NCBI GenBank assembly: GCA_026981645.1
Contig: JALSII010000017.1
Span: forward strand, 1 to 64,000
Reading direction: 5' to 3'
DNA length: 64,000 nt
Source of the DNA: Hyphomicrobiales bacterium
Lineage (GTDB): Bacteria; Pseudomonadota; Alphaproteobacteria; Rhizobiales; Devosiaceae
The position numbers and the translations under genes were made by a program. Below the pieces are notes generated by a model. It made no database searches. It saw only the letters and a program-made list of their open reading frames with translations, and had not been told where the DNA came from. This document shows positions 34,626 through 43,552 of the stretch, piece by piece. How positions within the stretch are numbered: position 1 is the stretch's first letter; each line of letters opens with the position of its first letter.

Positions 34626-34692
34626 CAATTTGGCTTTTTGTTCAAACGTTTCACTTGTCCCACAAGCGGCTCCCGCTTATGGGTGACACGCT

Positions 34693-35496
34693 CTAGAATT
34701 TGGAGTTCACACCAACGCGCACAAGAGCTGCGGAATTTGTAAATCCGTATTTCTCTTCGTTGTTGGTATAGCTCGTATATTCGGGGAACTGCATCTGGAG
34801 ATATTCGACTTTTGTCGACAGACTGTCAGACAAGGCGAATTCCACCCCGCCGCCGAAAACCCAACCAGTATGAATGCCCTGATTATAGGTGTTCTGGGTG
34901 GCATCATTGTCGCCAAGGATAACCTCGTTGGTTTCCATCATTGCCAGTCCGGCAGTTCCATAGATCAACACATCGTCAAAGGTATAGCCGACACGCGGGC
35001 GCAAAGTGCCCCACAAGCCGCCATACTGGCTCTTCCAGATATGTCCGTCCCACATGTCCAGCTTGTCGGGGGCGGTGAAATTCATGACCCCTAAATCGCC
35101 TTCGATACCAATTACAAAATTATTGCCCAGCTGCTGGTTGTACCCGATGGTGAGAGAAGCCAGATAGCCGCTGGGATCATTGGTTTCCGTGGTCGGGTGG
35201 TCGTCTCCGGCCCGATCATAAAAAGTACTTGAATTACCCCAGCCGCCGCCAACACTGGCGCCGAAATAAAATCCCGTCCAGCGTTCGCTGTAACTGGAAC
35301 TGGAAAGCAGACTTTGAGAGTCTTTGCCCGGAAAACTGCCGGCCTGTGCACTTGCGCCTGATATCGCCAGAATTGACGGCAGGACAAAAGCGGCAATCGG
35401 TATAATCCATTTATTTATCCTTTTTGGTGATGCATTATTAGTTGTTGTGAACCCCCCAATGTTCATAACCAATATGTCTTTGTTGACGTTACTCAC
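34693..35496 (-). CDS. Omp25-like outer-membrane beta-barrel protein
   Basis: The GTG at 35496 follows AGGAGAAG at good spacing and gives 267 residues. A long N-terminal export signal (hydrophobic stretch WIIPIAAFVLPSILAISGASAQ) is followed by RWTGFYFGASVGGGWGNSS, the typical first strand of rhizobial Omp25/31-like eight-strand barrels, and alternating aromatic strands (LIYGTAGLAMMETNEV) to the C-terminal ALVRVGVNSKF with terminal Phe. Such proteins are abundant porin-like barrels of the outer membrane. The signal peptide is longer than usual; a shorter start at ATG 35466 is possible. Confidence 0.85.
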   Translation of the reverse strand: MSNVNKDILVMNIGGFTTTNNASPKRINKWIIPIAAFVLPSILAISGASAQAGSFPGKDSQSLLSSSSYSERWTGFYFGASVGGGWGNSSTFYDRAGDDHPTTETNDPSGYLASLTIGYNQQLGNNFVIGIEGDLGVMNFTAPDKLDMWDGHIWKSQYGGLWGTLRPRVGYTFDDVLIYGTAGLAMMETNEVILGDNDATQNTYNQGIHTGWVFGGGVEFALSDSLSTKVEYLQMQFPEYTSYTNNEEKYGFTNSAALVRVGVNSKF

Positions 35497-35977
35497 TTTA
35501 CTTCTCCTGGTGTTATATATTGGTTGAACGGATTTATATTCCCGCACCGGATTCGAGTGCGGCAGGAGAGATGTTACAAACGATTTAGACTGGGAAATGG
35601 TGCCTTTGCGGCGCTTTTCTGCTTTCCTTGTGAAGGATGTTTGTCAACTTTGTGATTGCAATAATTTTTCAAAAAACGACAAAAACATCAAAAAATTAAA
35701 GTGGTTATCCGTATAACTACGAGAGTGGATAGTTGATCCAGATTTTCCAATAACGGTTTTAGACTTGCCGGTGATGTGCGTTGTTGCCATGCCATGCGAG
35801 GTCCCTCGCAGCCCTCATGGGTTCTGGTGCGTTCCGACCCGTGAGGGCGAATATCACAAGGCCCCCATTTTTCGACAGGCTCAAGGTGAGGGCCTTTGGC
35901 CAAGTCCCCCAGTCCGTGACAAGGCTGTGAAGCTGTGGAATAGTCCGGGTGCAAGGTTTCAAGGAGAGGGCAGGGAT
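35497..35977. other. Intergenic region between the divergent barrel and dipeptidase genes
   Basis: This 481-base region begins AT-rich, as expected for a promoter of the barrel gene. It then carries a hairpin (35812-35847; CCCTCA-TGGGT...ACCC-G-TGAGGG) and TTTTTCGACAGGCTCAAGGTGAGGGCC (35868-35894; the core CGACAGGCTCAAGGTGAGG is a common dispersed intergenic motif in alphaproteobacteria). No gene is supported, although the dipeptidase frame is open upstream through part of it. Confidence 0.55.
35812..35847. repeat. Imperfect hairpin element upstream of the dipeptidase gene
   Basis: Outer arms CCCTCA/TGAGGG and inner arms GGGT/ACCC form a long imperfect stem. It is adjacent to CGACAGGCTCAAGGTGAGG-type sequence and is probably a dispersed intergenic repeat. 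Confidence 0.5.
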
Positions 35978-37132
35978 ATGGTTTCGCGCAGGTTGGTTCT
36001 TGGAGGTGGGGCGGGGTTGCTGGCGGTTGGGGGAGCGGCTCTGGCCTATCCGCTTTACCTGCAACTGTTTCCACCCATTGCGGAGACGGGTTTTTCACTG
36101 AGTGAAGAAGAACTGGCGCGGGCGATCAGCTTTCTGGCCCAAAACCCGGCCATTGACACCCACGCCCACCCGGGGCGCACTTTTGTGACCGGAGCGGAAA
36201 ACCTGGCCTGGAAACTGAAAATCTTTCAATCCATTGGCACCTTTGAGGACCGGGTGGTAGAGGAAATGATAACGGGCGGCTTGAGTGCCGCCAGCTTTTC
36301 GGCCGTCTCGGACTTTCCGGTGCTTGACACAGCGGGCAACGGGCTGGCTTCAACGCGGGAATTCGCGCACGGGGAGGCTTGGGCCTATTATCAGGCGCAG
36401 ATGGATAATCTCAAAGCACTGGTTGAGCGGGAATTGGTCTATCCGGTGCTTGAACCCGGCGATATTGCGCTGGCGCGGGCTTCAGGCAGGCCCGGGGCTA
36501 TCTTTGCCGTTGAAGGCGCTGACTTTATCGAGAGTAATCTTGCCCGCGTACAGAACGCCTGGGATGACGGGGTGCGGATTGTCACATTTGTTCATTTCGT
36601 CAAAGGTGGGGTGCTGGGAGACGTGATGACGGCGGAACCCGTGCACGGAGGCATGAGTGCGGTGGGCCGCGGGGCTTTTGTCGAAATGCAGCGTGTGGGC
36701 ATCATGGTTGATCTCTCCCACGCCGCAGAAAAAACCGCGTTTGATGCGCTGGCGCTTGCCAGCAAACCGGTGGTGGCCACCCACACACATATCATTACTC
36801 CTGAGCTGACCCATCCGCGCTTTATCTCCAAGGAGCTGGCGCAAGGGATCGTCGAAACCGGTGGTTTTATTGCGGCCTGGCCGGCGGGCATTGGCATGAC
36901 GACACTAAATGGCTATCTGGATCGGATAGAGCAAATGGTAGACGTGTTGGGGCCCGACGGCGTGGCGTTGGGCACAGATATGGATTCCAACTACAAACCG
37001 GTGTGGAGCACCTATCTTCACCTGCCGCTGGTGGTTGGAGGACTGCTCAAGCGGGGCGTGGCGGAGGACACGGTGGCCAAAATCATCGGGGGTAATTTCA
37101 TGCGGGTGTTTGAGGCCGTACAGGCGAGTTAG
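35978..37132 (+). CDS. Membrane dipeptidase (peptidase family M19), probably Tat-exported
   Basis: The ATG at 35978 follows AAGGAGAGGG and gives 384 residues. The N terminus MVSRRLVLGGGAGLLAVGGA has paired arginines before a mild hydrophobic stretch, a likely Tat signal or anchor. The catalytic part is a metal-dependent TIM barrel: DTHAHPGRTF (first ligands, near 60-69), FAVEGADFIE (Glu ligand, near 171-180), VDLSHAA and VVATHTHI (histidine ligands), and GTDMDSNY near the end. M19 enzymes cleave dipeptides, often with D-residues. A periplasmic role in peptide or peptidoglycan turnover is inferred. Confidence 0.87.
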   Translation: MVSRRLVLGGGAGLLAVGGAALAYPLYLQLFPPIAETGFSLSEEELARAISFLAQNPAIDTHAHPGRTFVTGAENLAWKLKIFQSIGTFEDRVVEEMITGGLSAASFSAVSDFPVLDTAGNGLASTREFAHGEAWAYYQAQMDNLKALVERELVYPVLEPGDIALARASGRPGAIFAVEGADFIESNLARVQNAWDDGVRIVTFVHFVKGGVLGDVMTAEPVHGGMSAVGRGAFVEMQRVGIMVDLSHAAEKTAFDALALASKPVVATHTHIITPELTHPRFISKELAQGIVETGGFIAAWPAGIGMTTLNGYLDRIEQMVDVLGPDGVALGTDMDSNYKPVWSTYLHLPLVVGGLLKRGVAEDTVAKIIGGNFMRVFEAVQAS

Positions 37133-37228
37133 GACTTACCATGTTTTTGCGGAATCACATGGGGTTTGTTTTCGCTCGCGCCAGTCAAGTTGCACACACG
37201 GCTTCGCAGGAGCGGCGCATGGGCGCCG

Positions 37229-37245
37229 GACCGCCCTTGGCGGTC
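37229..37245. terminator. Hairpin between convergent genes
   Basis: GACCGCC-CTT-GGCGGTC is a perfect 7-base stem with a 3-base loop in the gap between the dipeptidase gene and the convergent host-attachment-like gene. It has no adjacent T-run. Confidence 0.4.
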
Positions 37246-37273
37246 GACCGCTTCAGTTGAAACATGACGCGGT

Positions 37274-37723
37274 TTACACCGCCAGCACGCTCTGCAAATG
37301 GTCGGGCAAATCATTGGTCGGTGTATTGATAAGGTTCTTGGGCAGTTCGGCGATGACGGCCTCGCCAACCTGGGCGCTCAGGTGTTTGCGAATGTTGCCC
37401 AGACTGTTTGGCGCGGCAACGATAATCAGGCGCTGATAGGCCTTTGCATAGATTTTTTCGCTCAACAGGTCAGCGAGATCCCTGGCAAAATCGGCCTCTA
37501 TTTTTTCCACGGGGTCTGTTGGTGGTTCCATGGCGCTTCGCCCCTGCCCGGAAGGAGAGAAACTCCGGCCCGGCCTGTCGGCCATGATATCTCCGGCCTT
37601 GAGGGTGTCAGTGGAGCGATCGAGTTCGGGGAGGGGTTTGAGACCCTTTCCGGGACCTTCGTTAAGGAAAAAACGTGCGTTGTTTCCATCAGCCAGCACG
37701 ATCCAGGTGATGACGGGTTTCAT
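37274..37723 (-). CDS. Host-attachment-like protein (PF10116/baeRF-type)
   Basis: The ATG at 37723 follows AAAGGAGAAC and gives 149 residues. The N-terminal ITWIVLADGNNARFFLNEGP and the C-terminal YQRLIIVAAPNSLGNIRKHLS with VGEAVIAELPKNL match the family first described as required for host attachment in Agrobacterium, which is structurally related to eRF1-type release-factor domains. It is cytoplasmic, with no signal peptide. The gene stands alone and its true function is unclear. Confidence 0.85.
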   Translation of the reverse strand: MKPVITWIVLADGNNARFFLNEGPGKGLKPLPELDRSTDTLKAGDIMADRPGRSFSPSGQGRSAMEPPTDPVEKIEADFARDLADLLSEKIYAKAYQRLIIVAAPNSLGNIRKHLSAQVGEAVIAELPKNLINTPTNDLPDHLQSVLAV

Positions 37724-37965
37724 TTTTGTTCTCCTTTGGACACCACATTTCACTCTATATCGGGTTTGCCAGGGCCAGGTTCAACACTGCTTTGAGCAAT
37801 ATTGCGGCAAAACCGGGATATTCATGCGGGCATGTCCAAGCCGACCGGCAACCATCGTGCAAACCACTTGCCCATATCAGCAATATTGATTGGATATTTT
37901 CCCGGTCCGGCTGTTAGCATCCCTGTTCAGCGTGTAAGTTCAATAAAAACAAAAGTTTCCGGGCG

Positions 37966-38904
37966 ATGGCCAGAAGTGACATTTCGTCCGGAGGGGCGGC
38001 CCGGGCGGGTGCCGAGGCGAAAACAAAAGATATACGCGCCGGTGGGCTTGCCGCCATCGGGGCCTACGGCGTTTGGGGGTTGTTCCCCCTCATGTTCCGC
38101 CTGCTCGATGAGGTCAGCCCGCAATTGATTGTCGTGCACCGGGTCATCTGGTCACTGGTTTTTGTCGGGGTCATCCTGAAATTTCAGGGGCGCATGGGCG
38201 AGGTTTATGCAGCGCTCAGGGACCGGCGGGCGCTTTTGATCATCGGGTTGTCGGCGGTGTTGCTGGCGGGGAACTGGCTGGTGTTTATCTGGGCGGTGGG
38301 GGCTGAGCGCGTACTTGAGGTCAGTCTTGGATATTTCATCAACCCGCTGGTCAATGTGTTACTTGGCATGGTGTTTCTGGGGGAACGTCAGAACCGCTGG
38401 CAGTGGCTGGCGATTGCCCTTACCATTGTAGCCATGATTGTGCAGACAGTGGGCCTGGGCGGAGTGCCCTGGGTATCGCTGGTGCTGGCGTTTTCTTTTG
38501 GTGCTTATGGCTATTTGCGCAAAACCGTGGCGGTTGGTTCGGCACCGGGCCTGTTTATTGAAACGCTGCTGATGCTGCCGATTGCTTTAATTTATCTGGC
38601 CTATCTGATTGCAACCATCGGGGCGGGTCCCCACGCCGACCCTCGGCTGATGACCTATCTTGTGCTCACTGGCCCGGCGACCGCGGGGGCGCTGCTCATG
38701 TTTGCCTTTGCGGCGCGACGTATGCGTCTGACGACGTTGGGCATGTTTCAGTATCTCGGGCCCAGCATGCATTTTGTCATTGCCATCTGGCTTTTCAGGG
38801 AGCCGATAAACAGTGTGCAATTGCTCAGTTTTGCCCTGATCTGGCTATCACTTGGCATTTATTCGTTTGACTCGTTGCGGGTCCGGGAGAAAAAACCCGG
38901 CTGA
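37966..38904 (+). CDS. rarD: EamA-family transporter RarD
   Basis: This 312-residue protein has ten predicted membrane segments in two EamA halves. GGLAAIGAYGVWGLFPLMFRLL (about 26-47) and QLIVVHRVIWSLVFV (about 53-67) are strongly RarD-like, as is NWLVFIWAVGAERVLEVSLGYFINPLVNVLLG near 104-135. RarD was linked to chloramphenicol sensitivity, but the natural substrate is not established. It resides in the inner membrane and appears monocistronic. Confidence 0.9.
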   Translation: MARSDISSGGAARAGAEAKTKDIRAGGLAAIGAYGVWGLFPLMFRLLDEVSPQLIVVHRVIWSLVFVGVILKFQGRMGEVYAALRDRRALLIIGLSAVLLAGNWLVFIWAVGAERVLEVSLGYFINPLVNVLLGMVFLGERQNRWQWLAIALTIVAMIVQTVGLGGVPWVSLVLAFSFGAYGYLRKTVAVGSAPGLFIETLLMLPIALIYLAYLIATIGAGPHADPRLMTYLVLTGPATAGALLMFAFAARRMRLTTLGMFQYLGPSMHFVIAIWLFREPINSVQLLSFALIWLSLGIYSFDSLRVREKKPG

Positions 38905-39030
38905 AATGGAATTGGAGCGCGGTATGATTGCTGCCAGCCCCGCCCGATGGGAAAATCGGGTTGTGTGTAAAAACCGGGTTTTGTTTGCTGCCTTGTGAAG
39001 TTTACATTGTGCGAAGGTCAGGGGAGTTGA

Positions 39031-39618
39031 GTGTTCATGGTTGAGTTTGTACCAGCAAAAAAAAGGCAGGGAAAAGTTACGGGCCTGTTTGTGGCAGCGG
39101 GGGCAGGTTTTGTCACCGAAGCGGTGGATGTGCTGACGCTGACTTATGAGGGCATACCGGGGGACAGGCACCAGGGGCTGACGCGGCCGAGCAATTCGCG
39201 TGAGCCCTGGTACAAAAAGGGCACCGAGATGCGCAACGAGCAACAGGTGTCCATTCTGGCCGATGACGAGTTGGCGGCGGTTGCTTCTGATCTTGGCATT
39301 GATGAACTGAAACCGGAGTGGATCGGGGGCAATATGGTTTTGGACGGTATTGCTCATTTGTCTCTGCTGCCGCCGCGCACATTGCTGATGTTTGAGGGCG
39401 GGGTGACCATTCGGGTTGACGGGGGCAGAGGTCCATGCCGCTATGCGGGGCGTTCCATCGCCGACCAGTTTGAGGGGCGTGATGACCTGGAATTTGCCTT
39501 TCCCAAGCTTGCAAAACACCGGCGTGGTCTGGTGGGTTGGGTTGAGGTGCCCGGCGTCATAAAACCCGGAGAGGGCGTAACCGCCCGCATCTGGGAGCAG
39601 TGCATTTATCCGGGGTGA
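39031..39618 (+). CDS. MOSC-domain protein
   Basis: This 195-residue protein matches the MOSC fold of molybdenum-cofactor sulfurase C-terminal domains, including YEGIPGDRHQGLTRP near 39-53 and a conserved cysteine in GGRGPCRYAGRSIADQ near 131-146. MOSC proteins are thought to handle sulfane sulfur and pass it to the molybdenum cofactor or other targets. The GTG at 39031 follows GGGGAG at good spacing; an ATG at 39037 is possible. It ends 9 bases before the convergent oxyR stop. Confidence 0.85.
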   Translation: MFMVEFVPAKKRQGKVTGLFVAAGAGFVTEAVDVLTLTYEGIPGDRHQGLTRPSNSREPWYKKGTEMRNEQQVSILADDELAAVASDLGIDELKPEWIGGNMVLDGIAHLSLLPPRTLLMFEGGVTIRVDGGRGPCRYAGRSIADQFEGRDDLEFAFPKLAKHRRGLVGWVEVPGVIKPGEGVTARIWEQCIYPG

Positions 39619-39627
39619 ACTTTCTGC

Positions 39628-40542
39628 TTAGGGCAGTAGTGATGAAGTGAGTGGTTCACCAGCCTCAACGATTACCGCGGCGATCTTTGAGAACAACGGG
39701 GTGAACGGTGTTGAACTGTGCCAAACGAGGGAGAGTTGGCGCCCGGCGCCGGGGCGCTCGAGGGGGAGTATCTGAATACGGGGGGTTGCTGCCTCTTTGC
39801 TTAAAGAGATTGCGGGCAGCAGGGTAACTCCCTGTCCGTTGGCCACAAACTCGACGATGGTGGAGAGCGAGGTGGCGGCAAAAGCGCGGGTGGCTCCGGG
39901 ACCGCGCAGGGCACAGGCTTCAATCGCCTGGTCGCGCAGGCAGTGACCTTCGTCCAAAAGCAGTATTTGGTCGGGGGGGATATCGTTAAGCGACACCGGG
40001 CCGGTGCCCTGCGCGTGATCTTTTGCGGTTGCAAGCACGAATGGGTCGGCAAAAAGCGGTTTCTGGGCCAGGCGCGAACCTTTGGGCAGGTCGGTGGCAA
40101 TCAGGGCGATGTCGAGATCACCCAGTTCAAGTTCTGCCAGAAGTTTTTCTGTCCGGTTTTCAGAAATGACGAAACGGGTATCGGGGAGCGCGTTGGTCAG
40201 GGCCGGGTAAATTTCGGGCAGAAGATAGGGGGCAATCGTTGGGATGATGCCAAAGCGCAGGGCATGGACGGGATGGCCCTTGTGACCGGTGGCAAAAGCC
40301 AGCAACGCATCGGCTTCCCGAACAATTGGAGTGGCGCGCTCAACGAAGGCTTGCCCGAAGGGGGTCAGACGGATGGTTTTGCCCGTGCGGTCGAAAATCG
40401 GGGTGCCGCTCAGTTCTTCGACCAGCTTTATCTGCTGGGAGAGGGCGGGCTGGGTGACATTGCAACGGGCGGCGGCCCGGCCGAAATGGTTTTCCTCGGC
40501 GACTGCGAGGGTGTAGCGCATCTGTTTTAGACTGATGTTCAT
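39628..40542 (-). CDS. oxyR: Hydrogen-peroxide-sensing LysR-type regulator OxyR
   Basis: This 304-residue LysR-type protein has an N-terminal winged helix (QMRYTLAVAEENHFGRAAAR, then CNVTQPALSQQIKLVEE) and a C-terminal periplasmic-binding-like effector domain. The redox pair is visible: Cys201 and Cys210 in GHCLRDQAIEAC, the spacing of the peroxide-sensing cysteines of OxyR. It is divergent from the catalase gene across 95 bases, which is the classical target arrangement. Confidence 0.95.
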   Translation of the reverse strand: MNISLKQMRYTLAVAEENHFGRAAARCNVTQPALSQQIKLVEELSGTPIFDRTGKTIRLTPFGQAFVERATPIVREADALLAFATGHKGHPVHALRFGIIPTIAPYLLPEIYPALTNALPDTRFVISENRTEKLLAELELGDLDIALIATDLPKGSRLAQKPLFADPFVLATAKDHAQGTGPVSLNDIPPDQILLLDEGHCLRDQAIEACALRGPGATRAFAATSLSTIVEFVANGQGVTLLPAISLSKEAATPRIQILPLERPGAGRQLSLVWHSSTPFTPLFSKIAAVIVEAGEPLTSSLLP

Positions 40543-40546
40543 AAAT

Positions 40547-40608
40547 AATTCTTATCACGTCCTGTGGAAAATTCAATTGGCCTTATCGTTCTGATGGGGA
40601 TAGGCTGG
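40547..40608. promoter_or_regulatory. Candidate OxyR-binding region between oxyR and katA
   Basis: The divergent promoter region contains CTTATC twice (40549 and 40581) and GGATAGG (about 40599-40605), spaced roughly a helical turn or multiples apart. This resembles the repeated ATAG-N7-CTAT-like half-sites of OxyR, but the match is loose. Confidence 0.4.
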
Positions 40609-40637
40609 GGGCAGACAAGTAAAAAAGTGAGGCCGAT

Positions 40638-42086
40638 ATGAGCAAGAAAACACAATTGACAACCAGCGCGGGAGCACCGGTTGGAGACAATCAGAACTCC
40701 CAGACCGCGGGGCCGCGCGGCCCGGTTCTGATGCAGGACTATCACCTGATCGAGAAGCTGGCCCACCAGAACCGCGAGCGCATACCCGAGCGCACGGTGC
40801 ATGCCAAGGGATGGGGTGCCCATGGCACATTGACCATTACCGGGGATATTTCCAAATATACGCGGGCAAAGGTTTTGCAGCCTGGAACTGTTACCCCGAT
40901 GATTGCCCGGTTTTCAACCGTTGCCGGTGAAGCGGGCGCGGCGGACGCCGAACGCGATGTGCGTGGTTTTGCTCTGAAATTCTATACCGAAGAGGGCAAC
41001 TGGGACCTGGTGGGCAACAACACGCCAGTGTTTTTTGTGCGCGACCCGATGAAATTCCCCGATTTCATCCATACCCAGAAACGCCATCCGCGTACCAATA
41101 TGCGCTCGCCCACCGCCATGTGGGACTTCTGGTCGCTTTCCCCGGAAAGCCTGCATCAGGTGACGATCCTGATGTCGGATCGGGGTCTTCCCGTGGCGCC
41201 AATGAATATGAATGGTTATGGCAGCCACACCTACTCCCTGTGGAACGAAAAAGGTGAACGCTATTGGGTGAAGTTTCACTTCAAAACCATGCAGGGGCAC
41301 AAGCACTACACCAATGAAGAAGCGGCCGATGTGATCGGACAAAGCCGGGAAACGTATCAGGAAGCCCTGTTCGGCGCTATTGAGAGCGGTAGTTTTCCGC
41401 GCTGGAAAATGCAGGTGCAGATTATGAGCGAAGCGGAAGCGGAAAAAACTTCCTATAATCCGTTTGATTTGACCAAGGTCTGGCCCCATGGGGAGTTTCC
41501 GCCCATCGATATTGGTGTGATGGAACTCAACCGCAACGCTGACAATTATTTTGCCGAAATCGAGCAGTTGGCGTTGTCGCCTTCAAATATTGTACCCGGC
41601 ATTGCCCATTCGCCGGACAAGATGTTGCAGGCGCGGGTGTTTTCCTATGCGGATGCCCATCGCTATCGGCTGGGCACCCATTATGAGGCTTTGCCGGTCA
41701 ATGCCCCCAAATGTCCGGTGCACCACTATCACAAGGATGGCCCGATGAACTTCATGGGGCAGCAGAGCGGTAATGTTGACGCCTATTATGAGCCCAATTC
41801 GGTTGATGGTCCGGCTGAGGACCCTCAATATAATGAACCGCCTTTGGCGCTGTCAGGTGATGCGGGGCGTTTTAATCACCGGGATGGGAATGACGACTAC
41901 GGACAGGTAAGGGCGCTATTCAATCTGTTTGATGATGGGCAAAAAGCACGGCTTTATTCCAATATTGCTGCGGCGATGGGCGGAGTGCCTGAAAACATTA
42001 TCGAGCGCCAACTGGGTCATTTCGAAAAAGTGCACCCCGATTATGCCGCTGGTGTCCGGGCCGCGCTGGACAGCAATGCGGGCTAG
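40638..42086 (+). CDS. katA: Monofunctional haem catalase
   Basis: Catalase breaks hydrogen peroxide into water and oxygen. The 482-residue protein is a small-subunit (clade 3) catalase: the distal His55 in [39 protein letters not shown] near 91-116, the distal Asn in [11 protein letters not shown] near 126-136, and the haem-ligand tyrosine in [14 protein letters not shown] near 332-345. It is transcribed divergently from oxyR, with AGTGAGG before its ATG, and is followed by a strong terminator. Confidence 0.96.
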   Translation: MSKKTQLTTSAGAPVGDNQNSQTAGPRGPVLMQDYHLIEKLAHQNRERIPERTVHAKGWGAHGTLTITGDISKYTRAKVLQPGTVTPMIARFSTVAGEAGAADAERDVRGFALKFYTEEGNWDLVGNNTPVFFVRDPMKFPDFIHTQKRHPRTNMRSPTAMWDFWSLSPESLHQVTILMSDRGLPVAPMNMNGYGSHTYSLWNEKGERYWVKFHFKTMQGHKHYTNEEAADVIGQSRETYQEALFGAIESGSFPRWKMQVQIMSEAEAEKTSYNPFDLTKVWPHGEFPPIDIGVMELNRNADNYFAEIEQLALSPSNIVPGIAHSPDKMLQARVFSYADAHRYRLGTHYEALPVNAPKCPVHHYHKDGPMNFMGQQSGNVDAYYEPNSVDGPAEDPQYNEPPLALSGDAGRFNHRDGNDDYGQVRALFNLFDDGQKARLYSNIAAAMGGVPENIIERQLGHFEKVHPDYAAGVRAALDSNAG

Positions 42087-42114
42087 GTTTGGCCTCTCAC
42101 ACAAATAAAATCGC

Positions 42115-42151
42115 CCCCGGCTTTCTGATTGGAGAGCCGGGGTTTGTTTTT
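42115..42151 (+). terminator. Rho-independent terminator of katA
   Basis: The stem CCCCGGCT/AGCCGGGG with a 12-base loop is followed by a T-rich run. It lies 29 bases after the katA stop. Confidence 0.92.
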
Positions 42152-42182
42152 GAATGGATGAATTTAATGGGCCCTGACCCTA
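42152..42182 (-). repeat. Copy 4 of the TAGGGTCAGG repeat, long form
   Basis: On the reverse strand this reads TAGGGTCAGGGCCCATTAAA followed by TTCATCCATTC. It matches 34460-34490 at 28 of 31 positions in the opposite orientation and directly abuts the T-run of the katA terminator. Confidence 0.75.
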
Positions 42183-42314
42183 CGGATTTTGCATACAAAT
42201 TGAATAAAACTGTTGCCCAAATTGAATCAAATCATCCCCTCGCATTTTAGGGCGTGTGCATTTGGGTCTGCGAGTTTGGCGGTCAGACTTAATCCGAATT
42301 GGTCGGAGGGAAAG

Positions 42315-43448
42315 ATGATAGACGCTGCAAATGACCCCAAGGCGTTCGATAATTTTCGCGCGCTTGATAGTGATGCCGATACGGGTGAACGTGACCAGTT
42401 GTTTCGCAATATGGCCCGCCTTTTCACCTTCGTCTGGGACCGTTGTGACGATAAGCAGGTGGAACAATATGATGTTGTTCTGTGCCAATTGGCTGAACTG
42501 GTTGAGGTTGAAGGGCGCAGCGAAGTTGCCCAGATGCTGGCTCCGCTTGAGCGCGCGCCGGGCACAGTTGTGGTCAAACTGGCCAATGATTCGTTTGAAG
42601 TGGCTCAGCCTTTGCTTGAATTCTCGAGTGTTCTGTCGGACGACGATCTGATTGACATTGTAAGCGAGGCTTCCGAGGAGCACCGGGTGGCTATTGCCGG
42701 TCGGGCTCGGGTGGCTGAGCGTGTCGGCGACGCCATTGTTACCCATGGCGGGGACAAATCCGTAACGCGACTGGTGGCCAATGAAAATGCTGAGTTGGGG
42801 GATGCAACTCTTTCAACTCTGGTGGAAAAAGCTGCCAAGGATACAGAGGTTGCTGAAAATCTGCGTGGACGCAAGGACATCAACTGGAAAGACCTGCACG
42901 GCAAAATCAGTGTGGCAGGAGCCAAGGTTCTGGAACAATTGTTCCAGACCGACAAAGATCTTGATCCGGCCACGATGGAAAAGGTCAATGCTGTGGTGTT
43001 CAACCGGATGCGAAACAAGGCCGGGTTCAATTCAAACGAATGGCGGGTGGCCTGGAACCAGGTCAAGGCGCTTGCCGACCGGCGCCAGCTCAATCAGCAG
43101 TCCCTGGCGCGTTTTTCGCGTTTTGGCTATGGGCATCACTTTGGGGCAGCCATGTGTGTCATGCTGGGGCTTAATCAGGAAATATTCGTCAAGTGGCTGG
43201 CCTCCCAGGACTATCTGGCCCTTTCCGTGGCGGCCAAAACTCTTCGGCTTTCCCCCGATGTTCTGGAGCGCGGCGTTGGCATTCTGCCCTGGCGCGACCT
43301 GCCGGACGCTGAAGAAGTGAAGGGCATTATTTCCCGCTATGATATCTTGGATGTCGCGGAAGCAGAGGAAATATTTGCTCTGTGGCGCGAGCACGCCTTT
43401 CGTCGGAAAAGCGCGGTGAAAAGGGAAAAAGTTGCGGTTAACGAGTAG
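42315..43448 (+). CDS. DUF2336-family protein
   Basis: The ATG at 42315 follows GGAGGGAAAG and gives 377 residues. The protein is wholly alpha-helical in appearance, with repeated HEAT-like helical pairs in the N-terminal half (FEVAQPLLEFSSVLSDDDLI, then VAIAGRARVAERVGDAIV), the pattern of DUF2336 proteins of alphaproteobacteria. There is no signal peptide or membrane segment. The function is unknown; family members have been seen near cell-cycle and signalling genes, but nothing here confirms that. A frame extension upstream to 42213 lacks a ribosome-binding site. Confidence 0.8.
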   Translation: MIDAANDPKAFDNFRALDSDADTGERDQLFRNMARLFTFVWDRCDDKQVEQYDVVLCQLAELVEVEGRSEVAQMLAPLERAPGTVVVKLANDSFEVAQPLLEFSSVLSDDDLIDIVSEASEEHRVAIAGRARVAERVGDAIVTHGGDKSVTRLVANENAELGDATLSTLVEKAAKDTEVAENLRGRKDINWKDLHGKISVAGAKVLEQLFQTDKDLDPATMEKVNAVVFNRMRNKAGFNSNEWRVAWNQVKALADRRQLNQQSLARFSRFGYGHHFGAAMCVMLGLNQEIFVKWLASQDYLALSVAAKTLRLSPDVLERGVGILPWRDLPDAEEVKGIISRYDILDVAEAEEIFALWREHAFRRKSAVKREKVAVNE

Positions 43449-43510
43449 GAAGTCACGAAAGCCGGTCTGACTTTAGCAGGAGCGGTTCAGTTTCCACTGG
43501 ACCCGGCGGC

Positions 43511-43546
43511 CTCCGGTCATATAAAGATATCTTTATATGACCGGAG
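43511..43546. promoter_or_regulatory. 36-base perfect palindrome overlapping the ribosome-binding site of the methionine regulator gene
   Basis: The left half CTCCGGTCATATAAAGAT and the right half ATCTTTATATGACCGGAG are exact reverse complements with no spacer. The final GGAG is the ribosome-binding site of the GTG start at 43553. The site must be either a dimeric repressor's operator (autoregulation by the ArsR-like protein encoded downstream) or an RNA hairpin that hides the ribosome-binding site, or both. Confidence 0.9.
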
Positions 43547-43552
43547 AAGCTG

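Noticed and set aside
35765-35977. N-terminal extension of the M19 dipeptidase
   Set aside because: It crosses dispersed intergenic repeats; the ATG at 35978 has a strong ribosome-binding site and begins a signal-like sequence.
42180-42746. Long reverse-strand frame opposite the DUF2336 gene
   Set aside because: It is antisense to a well-supported gene with normal codon use and has no signal of its own.
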